From contig CAMJYF010000169.1 of assembly GCA_946409885.1 (NCBI GenBank), positions 1 to 5,164 of the forward strand: a stretch of DNA of 5,164 nucleotides, in the 5' to 3' direction. A model generated the notes under the pieces. The model did no database searches, had not been told where the DNA came from, and saw only the letters and a program-made list of their open reading frames with translations. The translations under genes were made by a program, and so were the position numbers. Shown here in pieces: positions 5,144 through 5,164 of the stretch; the first letter of the stretch is position 1; every line of letters starts with the position of its first letter. The DNA is from an uncultured Clostridia bacterium. GTDB lineage: Bacteria; Bacillota; Clostridia; Oscillospirales; Acutalibacteraceae.

Positions 5144-5164
5144 CTGTTTTGCGTTGAAAATCAA

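Overview
The window reads as chromosomal DNA from a GC-rich member of the Firmicutes, probably a gut-type Clostridia such as Oscillospirales. The grounds are strong AGGAGG-type ribosome binding sites, sigma-A-like promoters (TATAAT, extended TGn-10), a lipobox lipoprotein signal, the protein families present and several intergenic palindromic repeats. The taxonomic call is an inference from style; there is no rRNA or marker gene.

Layout. Positions 1-680 are a repeat-rich margin without a clearly intact gene. It starts with five 21-22 bp direct repeats, each built around the palindrome GTCACAATGTGAC. In the coding sense they spell CHNVT heptads followed by a highly charged Arg/Glu/Lys stretch, which resembles the tail of phage-type (DnaD-like) replisome organisers; the frame changes inside the array. 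A G-rich hairpin region follows, then a 156 bp MITE-like element with 28 bp perfect inverted ends (396-551). Positions 681-1985 (minus) encode a lipoprotein of the GH29 alpha-L-fucosidase type. It is divergently transcribed from a GPH-family sugar:cation symporter at 2253-3725 (plus), and the 267 bp between them hold a promoter for each gene. The symporter converges on a GH130 beta-mannoside phosphorylase-type gene at 3953-4966 (minus); a strong bidirectional terminator at 3886-3919 lies between them, preceded by a row of small hairpins. The right edge (5041-5164) holds another hairpin and heptamer repeat cluster upstream of the GH130 promoter.

How the genes may work together. The three intact genes look like a small glycan-use locus. 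A surface-anchored GH29-type enzyme would trim a glycan outside the cell, the GPH symporter would import the released oligosaccharide with H+ or Na+, and the cytoplasmic GH130 enzyme (no signal peptide) would split a beta-mannosidic bond, probably by phosphorolysis to mannose 1-phosphate. Fucose plus a beta-mannosyl linkage would fit the core of N-glycans, but that substrate is a hypothesis. The GH29 protein has lost part of the usual fucose-binding His-His motif, so its specificity may differ. No regulator gene is present. I saw no CRISPR array, tRNA or rRNA, and no transposase gene.
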